Below are positions 33,939 to 45,100 of a stretch of DNA of 64,000 bases, piece after piece. The first letter of the stretch is position 1; every line of letters begins with the position of its first letter. The translations under genes and the position numbers were made by a program. The DNA comes from Icerya purchasi (taxonomy: Eukaryota > Arthropoda > Insecta > Hemiptera > Monophlebidae): the NCBI GenBank assembly GCA_039619475.1, contig CM077115.1, positions 147,068,274 through 147,132,273 on the forward strand. The letters run 5' to 3'. The notes beneath the pieces are model-generated. The model searched no databases and was not told the DNA's origin. It was given only the letters and a program-made list of their open reading frames with translations.

Positions 33939-35099
33939 TTATTTTTTTGACGATCTAGTTACTCTTCTCGATTCAGAATTATCGCTATTAGTCGCTCCGT
34001 TGCAATTAATACTCGCGTTTGTAGGCTTGTCCCGTTTAATTTTCTTCGTAGCGTGTTCATTATCGTTTTTATTGACGGCGGATGTTTTTTTAATCGGTTT
34101 ACGCGCACTGGCCGAATTCGCCACCGGAGCAGGATCTACTCGACTGAATATTTCCGCGATCTTTTCGTAGTCGGGTGTCTGCAGATGATCTAACGTATTT
34201 ATGTATTGCAAAAATTCGAAAACCAATTTAGGAATTTCGGGGGCCTGATTAATAGCCGCCGTTAAATTGTCCATAAAGTGAATCTTCTTCTGTTGTACCG
34301 ACTCGGCTTTCGTATCTTCGGACCATGGTAACTTGTAATTGAACCAGGAAAGCACATTAAATGCGAGCGCTTCGAGATCGCCGCGTTTAGTTACTATACC
34401 TAAATGCGCATCGCGACTGCAATATAATAAAGTGCCGTTGTGTTGTTTCTTCTTGTCAATTACTATCTTCTCCGATTTGTAACACGTCGTCACTAATCCA
34501 TAATCTATCAGGAAAACTCGATCCTCGTTCGAATTATACTTTAGCAGCAAGTTTTCCGCTTTAACGTCGCCGTGGCCGTAATTTTTCGAATGTATGTAAT
34601 GCAAAGAATCGATTACTTGTCGCACAAACTGAAATAAACGAGAACAATTCACCACTTTTTTTGCGGCGTCGCTGTATAGTTTAGTTTTGATATTCGGCCC
34701 GAAGCGGTCCATCACCAGAAATCTCTGATCAACTCCGTCCTGCATGAAACTACCGCTACCATAATACGTAGGAACGCCTAAAAATGATAAATTATTCTCT
34801 TCCTTCCATTCGTCGATAACGTTCGATTTGAAAAATTTCATATAAAAATGTATTTCAGTAAACAGAGGTCCGTTTTCTTTAGGTTCCACTTTGATCGCGT
34901 ATTCGGCCGGTTGTTTTTTCTTCGTCTCTCCGGACTTTTTCGCGCTATAAATATCTCCGAATCCGCCCGATCCGATTTCTTCGACAATTTCCCATTGATT
35001 TTTTAACAAATCTTTTAATTCGGTTCCAGGGGAAATTTTCTCCGGTCTATTATAAAGTGTCTTTTTCTTTCCGGCAGGCTTTTTATCCGCTTTATTCAT
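33939..35099 (-). CDS. Vaccinia-related kinase (VRK) homologue
   Basis: Serine/threonine kinase of the VRK family (casein-kinase-1 group; VRK1 and fly ballchen phosphorylate chromatin proteins in the nucleus). Numbering from the start chosen here, 386 residues: glycine loop GSGGFGDI at 43-50, ATP lysine in YAIKVE (70), catalytic Asp in YGHGDVKAENLLL (178), metal Asp in FLIDYGLV (199; DYG instead of DFG is usual in VRKs), and a basic Ser-rich tail (KKIKRDKP, RRVTRSSKK) fit for nuclear targeting. The coding part is one exon. The open frame extends 16 hydrophobic codons upstream to 35147, but a good acceptor (TTTGTTTATTATATTAG, ending at 35108) lies just before the chosen ATG, so that extension is probably intron and a 5' UTR exon lies further upstream. 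Confidence 0.93.
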   Translation of the reverse strand: MNKADKKPAGKKKTLYNRPEKISPGTELKDLLKNQWEIVEEIGSGGFGDIYSAKKSGETKKKQPAEYAIKVEPKENGPLFTEIHFYMKFFKSNVIDEWKEENNLSFLGVPTYYGSGSFMQDGVDQRFLVMDRFGPNIKTKLYSDAAKKVVNCSRLFQFVRQVIDSLHYIHSKNYGHGDVKAENLLLKYNSNEDRVFLIDYGLVTTCYKSEKIVIDKKKQHNGTLLYCSRDAHLGIVTKRGDLEALAFNVLSWFNYKLPWSEDTKAESVQQKKIHFMDNLTAAINQAPEIPKLVFEFLQYINTLDHLQTPDYEKIAEIFSRVDPAPVANSASARKPIKKTSAVNKNDNEHATKKIKRDKPTNASINCNGATNSDNSESRRVTRSSKK

Positions 35100-35107
35100 T
35101 TTACCGA

Positions 35108-35125
35108 CTAATATAATAAACAAAA
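35108..35125 (-). promoter_or_regulatory. 3' splice site before the VRK start codon
   Basis: The gene strand reads a T-rich tract ending TATATTAG, eight bases before ATG. It argues for a spliced 5' leader and against the upstream in-frame ATG at 35147. Confidence 0.6.
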
Positions 35126-35159
35126 TAAGTACACACACGTTAATCATTGCATTTCAGTT

Positions 35160-38100
35160 ACAAAAAGAAATCTCTCGAAGTATAGAGAGTGAAAATAAAC
35201 GCCGAATACACTAAACTAATGTAAACATTTTTAAACATTTTCACTATTTTAATAAGAAAAAGTAGCGATTAATTCAGTAATCGTTGTAAAAACATTTTTA
35301 TTTTATTATTTTTTTTTTATAAAAACAAATTAACGGTATATATTTATAAACAAAAAACAACACAAAAGTATAGAAAACATACTAAAATTGCGCGAAAATA
35401 GTACGTACATTTTAAACGAAATATCATAAATTACTACAAATACTGAACTAGGAAAAAAAAAAAAAAAAAAACTACGAATCTGATTTTCCATTAACTTTAG
35501 GTATCAAATAATTGTCATTAGTTTTTTGCATTTCAATTTAACGATTTACTCTTATTTCAATCATGTAGTTATCGCTTATTTTGAATTTAATATTCTTAGT
35601 AGCCTTTTATTATAATACTTAAATAACGGTTTTAACACGCTTTATAGTTATCTTCCATTTTTTGGTAACGTTTTTTTAAGAGTATGCCCCCCCCCCTCGG
35701 TCAATGAAACGTAATTTATATTTAAAAACTATTTTCTGTCGAAGTAATCGGCGACTTTTAATTGTTTACGGTCAAAACAGATAGCTTTCAATCAATACAA
35801 ATTAGTAGATTGTCTTTTCCGGCTCAGAACGTTATATCGAACTTTAAAACTTAAGACAAAAATCTACTGTAACCAGTATATGTGCCAAAAAAATTAAAAG
35901 CTAATTAATGCGACAATATTTACGGACTTCTATTAATTATTCACGGAAGTTACTCAGACAGTTAAATATCTGTGAAAATATAAAACATACACTGCAGTTA
36001 AGGTTTGACACTCAACGAAGTCAAAAATTCAACTGGAGTTACATAGCTGTTATCCACACAAGACACTTTAAAAAAAAAAAAAAGGAAAAAACATCAGCCT
36101 TTTTTACGTTTGTGTCTATGTAGCGTTGCAAAAATAAAGCTTATATCACTAAACGATAACAAAAAATCAAATAAAATATAAAGATAAAACATAGATCAAA
36201 AAGTAAGATATCGATGTGTTATTTTTAAATAGATATATTTCTCCGCAATTTTAGCGTACTGTTCTTATATGTAAAATTTCGCTCGGTGCAAATTATTAAA
36301 AAATTTAAATAGCCGTCTGACGAACGGTAGGTTTAAATTGGAATTACGAAAAATAACGATTCAATATAATTAAATTGGATGAACTATACAATTGTATAAA
36401 AATATATGCATACATATGTATTTAACATAAACTACTTCACTTACCTTGAACAAGTAAAGAATCGAATAGAAAAAAATTATATATCCTTAAAAATACAACC
36501 GTTCAACATATAATTATAAGCAAAAATTTAAACGAAAAGACCGTTAAAACTTAAAATTGTACAATTAAATATCGATAATAGCTATAATGGATTTGTCTAA
36601 ATTAACAGTTATCGAAATTTCAGTTACATATATTTGCCATTCTTTACCGTAACAGTGCACTTTTAAATCAAATTAATTTTAATTAAATAATTTTTGCTTA
36701 TGGCTATGTTGTATTTACGTGATTATATATATTTTTTTTTACTATTTATTTTATATCTATTACATTTCGATTAAATGATTTAAAATTATTTTAGACGCAA
36801 ATACTGCGATCATAAAAAAACGGGACCGCTTTAATGTGTATAATTGCTAATACACAATCCTCATCAACGATTGGTGGTTTACTCTTTTTTCAAACTATAC
36901 AAATTATTACAACTAATCTGTATTTACTTTTTTTTCCTTGCTGTTTTCTTTTTCTATTTTTCAGTTTCAGTCATTAATTGCATAACCGGTTAGTTTTGTA
37001 ATTTATATCATTACTTTTTTTTAATTATTAGAATAATTTAAGATGGCCTGTATGTTGTAAAATTTATTTCAAAAGGACAAAACCGCGACAAGTGCTTGCA
37101 GAAGGGGTTCTATACTTGTACTTTTTACATGTAAAATCGAAGGAAATAAATTTTTATCATTTAAAATAAAATTTCCGACCCGAAAGTCTTCATATCTACT
37201 AATACAGGCCATTGAGCTTTAAGATATTCCTCTATTTTCATCGTTTTCAATACTAGTGTGTTCTACCCAAAGATAAAGCATTTCCGGTTGAATTGAACGC
37301 AACAAAAGAATAATGATAAAAATATTCCACACTACTGTTAATATCAGTCTTCAATGAGATCGTGTTAAACTAATTACTGTCTGTATCGAAAATAATTATC
37401 ATTTGTAACAGATCATAAATACGAATATTTATCGGCACAGTAGCTTGCACACATCGAAAATTCTAATTTAACAATTATTCGGCTTAATATATCTTTGTAG
37501 ACTACATGAAAAAAAAGTATATATATATTTTTTGTTGTTGCAAAACACGGTAATTAAAAACATGAACTTATAAATGACGATTTGAAATGAAAACAAATTT
37601 CAGTTTTTCAAGGTCGACTTTTTCGAAACTAATTCAATCTCTCAGTAAAAAATGATCCGATCTGTCGGCAAATCTACAAGAAATAACAAGTTCTGCTGCT
37701 TTCTTCGCTGGGTAATTTCGAATCGGAATTTTACAAATATTAGTAAACTCTAAATCCTAAAGCAGATTAATTTACATTGCAATTTTTATTTTATTAATAA
37801 AAATGGAACGAAAATGACAAAATGATTGTAAAAAAAAAAAAACTAAAACTCATTAAAAAGTGCGTTAAAGTGTTGTTTCAAAGTTCCTGAAAGATACAAA
37901 AACCGACTGACTTTATAATTTACTTTTCTTATTTGAGACAGCTAGATTAAAATGATCAAATGATTTTTGTGGTCAACGTTATCAAATAAAACCTTTTAGG
38001 AAAAGTAAAAGAAAACCTATCTTAAAAATTTTAATACAAGGAACGGCTGATAAATTTTACGTCTTTCGTTGAGTTGAATATAACCATATATATGTATTTA

Positions 38101-39330
38101 AAGAAACTTAACCTTCGATTCTAGGACAAAAAATAATTAATAAAGAAGATGTGATTCAAACCGAAATTATCTTCAAAATGAAATTAAAGTTGTGCCGAAG
38201 TAAGGTAAAGGAAAATAATTTTATTCATTTTGACACTTGAACTCAAGGATATGCCAAATTGCTTCTTTTTTTTTTTCTTTTACATAAAAGTTAAAAATCA
38301 GATATCAATGCTAAAGGAATAGCCAAAATTTTACCATGTTTGAGACTCAGTTGTCAAAGTAAATACATCATATCAATTAACTTTTAGAGTTTATTAAACA
38401 TCATGGTAATTTCATTCGCCTTTAACCGAACGTCGTAAGAATTAGATTTAGCCTAAGACTCGACGTTAACATGCATTTAAGTGTGCTTGTACACGTAAAG
38501 GATCAGTCGTAAGAATGAAATACAGTGAAAACAAAATTATAATTTTCATGTGAAAAATCCCCTCCGTAAAACAATAAACCTAGCGCGCCGATAAATTGGT
38601 TTCGAAAAGATCAAATAAAGTATCACAACAAACAAGTGTGTAAATTATGGGTTTTTATGACACTAGTTAATATTTCTTAAATAGTCGTTCTTACACGTCG
38701 ATATTAACAGTCACATTACTGAATGAAACATTTTAATCATCGAAGTTATTAATTTATTATTAAAAAAAATAATTTGATCTAGAGTGAGGCGTAGAAGAGC
38801 TATTTAACAAAATACGGCCTCCCTGTATAAACTTTTCTAAGGTACTGTATACATATATTAGTATTTAATGTGCATGTTCCAGTTCTACATATTTCACTAA
38901 TGCACATTTTCAAACGTCTCCACACATACATATATGAGGCCTAACTGTAAAAAAGACATACAAGTGTTTCAATAGGAACACAAAGTGGATTTCATGGAAT
39001 TCAGTTCAACAACACATCTAATATAAAACTGATTAAGTACATTTCATGCATATTCATATTTTTTTCATGATTATACTACTACTACAACAGCGCTTAAACA
39101 AATTTACGAATAAGTCAACAATAATAACAATACCAAACTAACAATAAAATGTATTCTTTTATAATAACAAAAACAGAAAAAATTCGTCGAATAGAAAAAT
39201 ATTGTATGCGGAAATTTAAAATTTTACTTGCTTTACCGTGAAAAACGGTTAAAAAACGTAGTATAGAAAAAATGGTGTACATTTTCACAATGAAAAATAT
39301 ACATTAATTTCGATTAATAACTATTCAATG
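35160..39330. other. Intergenic, AT-rich; no gene recognised
   Basis: 4.2 kb between two minus-strand genes. It should hold the VRK promoter and leader exon and the 3' UTR of the zinc-finger gene. Only short non-coding-like frames occur, and no repeat shared with the rest of the window was noticed. Confidence 0.6.
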
Positions 39331-40971
39331 TCATCTCGGCGTTTTCGTATCGATATTTTTGCGAATTTTCCGATGCTTCTTTCCTACTATATGAAGTATC
39401 GCATTCCTGCTGTCGCTTCCTAACGGTACCTCACATAAAGTACAATATAAATCACCTTTTGCCCTATTCTTGACTACCGAATTTAACCATTCGTTCGTAA
39501 TTTTAATAACTAATTCACGATTTAGAGGTTGCGATTTTACCTCCAAACCCTTTACTTCACGTTTATGTTTGGCCGATTTCAGATGTTTCAGCACCTTTTC
39601 GTAAGAAATGTACGACGAGCATAATTCGCAAAAGCGGCAATCCGGTGATAAATACTTATCGTTAAGTATAAGATGTTTATCATCTTCCGAAATCCATATA
39701 CTATTCAGTTCGGGAATGTTTAAAAAATCTTTTCCATCGTTCGCTTTCGTCGACCAACTGAAGTTATGAAGTTCGGAAGAAATGTGATCAATGATGGAAT
39801 CCAAAACGACGTAGCAGGAACATCGCGAACAAAAAATCTTAAAAGCTTCCATTACTTTCAAAAATTTACTATGACTGTTGATTTCGTCAACTAACTTAAC
39901 CAAATAAGAAGGCGGCGGTTCTATTTCGTGCTGTCGACTATCGCAACCGGTTTGGGGAACGACGACATCATTAACAGTCGCATTTGTGAACAATCGTCCG
40001 TTCGCAGCTACTGCTTTATCGTTGTCTGCGACCTTGCCTTCCGATTGTTGCCTCGACAGTTTTTCATTTTTTCCCTTATGAACGGTGTCCATATGATGGC
40101 CGATATCGCTAACAGTTTCGAAAAATAAACGGCAAGTCGTACAGTGAAAATAGTTCCCGTTTAATATTTCCACGTGAACTGCCAACTTTGAGCCTAATTT
40201 TTTCTCTAGTTGATTTTCTAGAGCATAATAGTCTCGATTCAAAATATCATTCTCGGCAACTATAGAATATCTTAAATCGGAGGAACGCGAAGCACTTTCG
40301 GATGGAACATCGGGAACCGTACTACCTTCGCTGTCTCGTTTTCTTTTATCGAATGAAGAATGCGTCGTTACCAACTGGTCGTCGTCAGTATCGTCGTTGC
40401 TTTCCTCAAATACGACACCGGCGTTATTATTGCCGTACAATTTTGTTTCCATTTCCGGCTCAACAGATTTCTCCTTCATTAACTTGTTCGCCTTGGTAAC
40501 GATCATTTTCAGTTGTTCGTAAAACACTTCCCTTAACTTCAAGTTTATCGTCGGATCTGCAATTGTCACTAAAAATCTCTCGAACATCGCGGCATTTCTC
40601 TCGCATACTCTACGGAATTTTTTCTCCAACTGATCATTTAGCGTGTCAACAGAAGCTACCGAAAGTTTGATAGCTTTAAGCAGTTGGTCAATCTGTTGAG
40701 TTTTAGTGACCATATGATCGTGTAAGGTTGCCATCTTTTCTGCGTATTCCGAAATAATGTCACTACTCAGTTTATTCAGACCGTACGTAGTGAAATCGCT
40801 GCTCATTTCAATATGTTCTATGTTAACATACAAAAATCCTTTAATCACCGCATCCAGCCAAAATTCCGAATTGCTGTTGTAGTCTTTTTTCAAAACAATA
40901 CCGGCCAGTCTGGTTATGTGAGCTATTTCTCTTATTTTATCCGATAAAAACTGTTTATTGTCTTTTTTCAT
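39331..40971 (-). CDS. Four-finger U1-type C2H2 zinc-finger protein, function unknown
   Basis: A 546-residue uninterrupted frame, ATG in good context (CAAGTATGA). Residues 1-170 are mainly helical with coiled-coil-like heptads (ATLHDHMVTKTQQIDQLLKA, LNDQLEKKFRRV). Residues 185-235 are acidic and Ser-rich with a KRKR motif that could direct it to the nucleus. Four C2H2 fingers of U1/matrin type follow: FHCTTCRLFF..H..VH near 276, FCSRCSCYVV..H..LH near 380, FCELCSSYIS..HLKSAKH near 446 and YCTLCEVPLG..HIVGKKH near 506. Such fingers bind double-stranded RNA or RNA-protein complexes in several known proteins. I do not recognise an orthologue. Codon use and intact motifs suggest a real gene; the lack of introns in 1.6 kb is notable beside the intron-rich RIOK1. 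Confidence 0.85.
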   Translation of the reverse strand: MKKDNKQFLSDKIREIAHITRLAGIVLKKDYNSNSEFWLDAVIKGFLYVNIEHIEMSSDFTTYGLNKLSSDIISEYAEKMATLHDHMVTKTQQIDQLLKAIKLSVASVDTLNDQLEKKFRRVCERNAAMFERFLVTIADPTINLKLREVFYEQLKMIVTKANKLMKEKSVEPEMETKLYGNNNAGVVFEESNDDTDDDQLVTTHSSFDKRKRDSEGSTVPDVPSESASRSSDLRYSIVAENDILNRDYYALENQLEKKLGSKLAVHVEILNGNYFHCTTCRLFFETVSDIGHHMDTVHKGKNEKLSRQQSEGKVADNDKAVAANGRLFTNATVNDVVVPQTGCDSRQHEIEPPPSYLVKLVDEINSHSKFLKVMEAFKIFCSRCSCYVVLDSIIDHISSELHNFSWSTKANDGKDFLNIPELNSIWISEDDKHLILNDKYLSPDCRFCELCSSYISYEKVLKHLKSAKHKREVKGLEVKSQPLNRELVIKITNEWLNSVVKNRAKGDLYCTLCEVPLGSDSRNAILHIVGKKHRKIRKNIDTKTPR

Positions 40972-41964
40972 ACTTGAGACCTAACATGCGCGCATACGAA
41001 ACAAAATTAAAAAAACAGTAAAAAATACATTTCTTTCTTTTTTTTTTTTTTTTCAATTTACTATATATTACAAAAAATTTTAATCGATCTTCATACATTC
41101 AAGGGTAAAAGTAAAATATAAATTTTCCCCCAGAACGAGTACAAATAATTTAACAGGATTTACAAATCTTACATAAAAAAACACAAACTTTTCCAGTTTA
41201 CATGAAGCCCCAGCTACTGTCAAATATATAATTGTTTAGAAAACAATGTTTCGTATAAGTGAAACTTGGTTTGAATCCCGCTGCTCCCACACTGAAAATA
41301 TTGAAAACTATTTATTATCACCAGCGCTGGATTAATATCCATTGTTAATAAGATAAAAAAAAAAAAGTTTACACTAATTACTTTTAATTAATATCCTCGC
41401 ATTTATTTATTGCCATCGTAAAGGGTAATGCGAATTAAATTGGTATACGTTGGCAGAAATTACTGGTAATTTTGAAATTGAAACATCTATTTCTGCTACA
41501 TTTTCTACAGATATTTTCGTATTCGGCACCGTTATTTTTTTCTCTCTTTTTTATATCAATACTCTGGTCCTACTACAGAGATGTTTTATTTTTCCTTTTG
41601 TTCTAACCACAATGAAAAATTCGAAATTTGACTTACAAAATAAAGAATCACGAAGTTGTGCGCACTAAATGAAGTTTCATTAATTTTAAAACAAAGCTCT
41701 TTTTAATACGGTAAAAACTCTTTCATTGAAATTCATTTTATTATTTCCCCGTTCTAATTTTTAATAAGACGTAAACTGCACCAAATTTTGAGTTTCAGGC
41801 AAAGATTTATTCATTCAAATTAATTCAACAGTTCCCCTATATGTTTAGGTTTTTTATTTTTTACGAATATGAATAATGTGGCCCATATTTACATATAAGC
41901 GCCTTAATGTCTGATCTATAAATAAAGACTTGTACAAAAAAACATATAGTAACACGAATATACA
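40972..41964. other. Upstream region of the zinc-finger gene, AT-rich
   Basis: No gene recognised; likely promoter and leader of the minus-strand zinc-finger gene at its left part. The open frame at 41450-41668 has no recognisable features. Confidence 0.55.
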
Positions 41965-42790
41965 TCTATCTTATAAAGCTGCAAGAAAAAAAATCGCACA
42001 GCCCGTTCTACAGTAGCTAGAGAGTTCATTTTTTTTTCAATCGACATATTTTCTTCGTGAGATCATAAGACAATTAAAAACCCTCAAAATTTCAAAACTA
42101 AAAACCCCGAATTTCGAAGAATGTAAAAATCAAGTTTTAGGGAAAAATTTTAAAAAAATTCCACAGCTAGTTCTCTATATGAGTTATGGTATTAATTTTC
42201 TTTTCAATCTGCACACTAAGGTCTCCAGAATACGAGGAAAATATAAAATTTGAAAAATTTCGATATTTAGGGACTAAAATTTGTGAAAATACACGCTTAA
42301 AGCGGTAAGACTGGAAACTCAAAAAAGTCCACAGCTCTTTCCATGGTAGTTGGAGGGTCACTCTTTTTTTTTAAATGGTGTATTTCAATCGCTAGAATAT
42401 AAGAAAAATACGAGATCCCCAAAAATTTTAAAATTAAAAAGCCCAAATTTTGAAAAATAATTTAAGCATACAAATTCTGAAATGATTGGAGTGATGGTAA
42501 ACAGTAACTGATTAATATTATTGCTTAGATTCTAATAGAAAAAAAAAAAAAAAAAATCATAAAAAGTAAATACTGTTATTATCTTACTTTAAAAAAAATT
42601 AAAATTAATACATTCCTCTGACATATATTACCCTGTTAGCGGTTTCAGTTTTTCAGATATTTTAATCTAAATTGCACTTTTTTGATTGACGTATCCAAAA
42701 TATATGTGAACACTACGTCTTTATGAAAATTTACAAAGTAGAATTATTTAAAGTCTGAAGGAAGGGGTTGCGAAGCTTCCGTGTGTGTGT
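41965..42790 (+). mobile_element. Helitron-like element 1 of a head-to-tail array
   Basis: Begins TCTATCTTATAAAGCTGCAA directly after an A at 41964, a Helitron-type 5' end. The inside consists of diverged repeats of about 160 bp, each opening near CCACAGC..GTTCT. It ends in a decayed version of the array's 3' end (AAGTCTGAAGGAAGGGGTTGCGAAGC). No protein domain is visible. Confidence 0.7.
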
Positions 42791-44770
42791 ATATATACAT
42801 ATCTATCTTATAAAGCTGCAAGAAAAAAAACCGTACAGCCCGTCTAGAGCAGCTAGAGTTAATTTTTATTTTAATCGACGTATTTTCTTCGTGAGATCAT
42901 AAAAAAATTATAAACACTCAATATTTTAATGTTGAAGGGTCCAAATTTTGAAAAATGTGAAAATCAAGTTTAAAAAAAAAAAAATCAAAAAATTCCACAG
43001 CCGGTTCTATTCGAGTTACAGTTTTGATTTTCTTTTTAATCTGCATATTACGGTCTCGAGAATGTAGGAAAAATATAAAATTTGAACAATTTTGATATTT
43101 AGGGACTGAAATTTGGGAAAATACACTCTTTAAAGCGGCAAAAAAAAGTCCACAGCCCTTCCCGTAGTAGTTGGAGGGTGACTTATTTTTAATATCAATC
43201 ACTCAATGTAAGAAAAATACGAGACCCGCAAAAATTTTAAATTGAAGGGCCTAAATTGAGAAAAATGAAAAAATCGAGTTTTAGAAAAAAATTCCACAGT
43301 CGGTTCTATATAAGTTCTAGTATTGATTTTCTTTTTAAGATGCATACTAAGGTCTCTAGAATACAAGAAAATAAGCAAATTCGAAAAATTTTGATATTTA
43401 GGGAACAAAATTTAGGAAAATACACGCTTAAAGCGGTAAGACCGGAAACTAAAAAAAAAAAAGTCTACAGCTTTTTCCATGGCACCTGGCGGGTCACTCT
43501 TTTCTTAAAATTATGTACATCGATCACTAAAATATAGGAAAAATACGAGACCCCAAAAATTTTTCAATCAAAGGGCCCAAATTTTGAAAAATGTGAAAAT
43601 CAAGTTTTAAGTAAAAAATGTTTAAAAACTTCTACAGCTCTATGTGAGTTACGGTATTGATTTTCTTTTTTACATGCATACTAACGTCTCCAGAAAGAAT
43701 TAAATGTAATATATTCCTCTCACATATATATTACCCTGCTAGTGGTTTCAGTTTTTCTTAATCTAAATTTCATTTTTTAATTGACATATTCGGGTGTAAA
43801 GAAAAATCAGTATATGTGCACGCTGCAGTTTTTATGAAAATTTACAAACTAACAGAATTTAAAGTCCGAAGGAACGAGCCGCGAAGCGGCTAATGAGGCC
43901 AATTCCCTAGTAATTTTATAAAGCTGCAAGGCCAAAAATCATACAACACGTTTTAGTCAGAAAGTTCAATTTTTTTCAATCGACGTATTTCCTTCATCAA
44001 ATTATGAAGAAACAATGAAACTCCAAAAATTATACAATTAAGAGCCCAAATTTTGAAAAAAGTAAAACCAAGTTTTCAGAAAACAATTTTAAACAATTAA
44101 TAAACCACTCTATAATAGTTACAGAATTGTTTGTTTTTTTTTTAATCAGTGTATTTTTATCCACAGTATATTGCAAAAATGCAGAAGTCCAAAAATACAC
44201 TTAAAACAGTAAGACCGAAAACTAAAAAAAAACACCTTTCTCTGAGAGCTAGAGTTAATTTTTTTTTTTAAATAACGTATTTTTGTCTCTAGAATATAGA
44301 AAACTATAAGACTCCCAGAATTTTTAAATTAAAGGCCTCAACTTTTAATAAATGTCAAATTAGGCAGCGAAATTTTTCTTCTAAAAATTTCACAACCGAT
44401 TCTAAACTGCAGCATTTATTTTTTTTTTTTATTTGACATATTTTACCCGAAAATACTACAAAAATCTAAAAATTTTGAATTTTAGAAATCCAGGTTTTCA
44501 AAATTACACCTAATGTGATGACAGAAAACTAAAAAAAGTCCACACCCTCTTCCAGAATATCGGCAGTTATGCGCCATCCAGAAATCAATACCTAATACAT
44601 AAAATAAAAAAAGTAAAAAAAAGATGATAATGTTAAAAAAACAAAAAAAAAACGTATTTTTATACCCACCATTATTGAAAAAAAAGTTCAAAGTCCATTT
44701 TATAGCATTTTTAGGATTGATTTTTTTTTCAACTGACATATTTTTATTACTAGAAAATAGAAAAATTACA
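42000..44770. repeat. Satellite-like internal repeats of the Helitron array
   Basis: Monomers of about 145-170 bp start at roughly 42163, 42339, 42836, 43002, 43151, 43295, 43467 and 43634, with further decayed ones to about 44770. Two types alternate: one continues CGGTTCTAT..GAGTT..TATTGATTTTCTTTTTAA, the other CCCTTCC..GTAGTTGGAGGGT.ACT. The minus-strand frames at 42167, 42918, 43199 and 44482 encode similar peptides only because of this repetition. Confidence 0.7.
42802..43910 (+). mobile_element. Helitron-like element 2, both ends intact
   Basis: Starts with the same TCTATCTTATAAAGCTGCAA after an A at 42801 and ends with the hairpin GCCGCGAAGCGGC (43878-43890), a short spacer, and CTAG at 43907-43910 followed by T. 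These are the structural marks of a Helitron (A|TC .. hairpin .. CTAG|T). The 1.1-kb body is a series of about six diverged repeats of 145-170 bp in two alternating types. It has no Rep/helicase sequence, so it would need proteins from elsewhere. Confidence 0.8.
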
Positions 44771-45100
44771 AACCCCAAATTGTAAAATTTGTGAATACAA
44801 ATTTTGAAATGATCGAAGCCGCGATCCTGATTGACTTAAAATATTATTACTTAAATTCTAAGAAAGAAAGCGAATTTAACTATTGCAGCGTAATTTAGTG
44901 AAATAAATATTATCATTATCTCATTTTAGAAAGAAATAAACATAAAATATTCTTTTCACATATATTAATGTGCTAGTGATTTTAGTTTTTGAGATATTTT
45001 AATCCAAATTTTACTTTTTATATTTACATATTCATATCCTTAAAAAAAAAAACATGTAAACGCCACAGTCCTTTTATAATATTTTTCCATAGTAGTTTAG
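43911..45100 (+). mobile_element. Helitron-like element 3, diverged
   Basis: Joins directly to the CTAG of the previous element with TAATTTTATAAAGCTGCAAG, a mutated form of the shared 5' end. It contains the same internal repeats in a more decayed state (..ACACGTTTTAGTCAGAAAG.., ..GTTACAGAATTGTTTG..) and fades out near 45100 after a block shared with the other two elements (TTTCAGTTTTTC/TTTTAGTTTTTGAGATATTTTA). Confidence 0.6.

Noticed and set aside
42918..43408. Minus-strand frames encoding similar peptides (PKYQN.SN.., KKKIN.)
   Set aside because: Similarity follows from the tandem DNA repeats of the Helitron array; stops and indels differ between units and no domain is seen.
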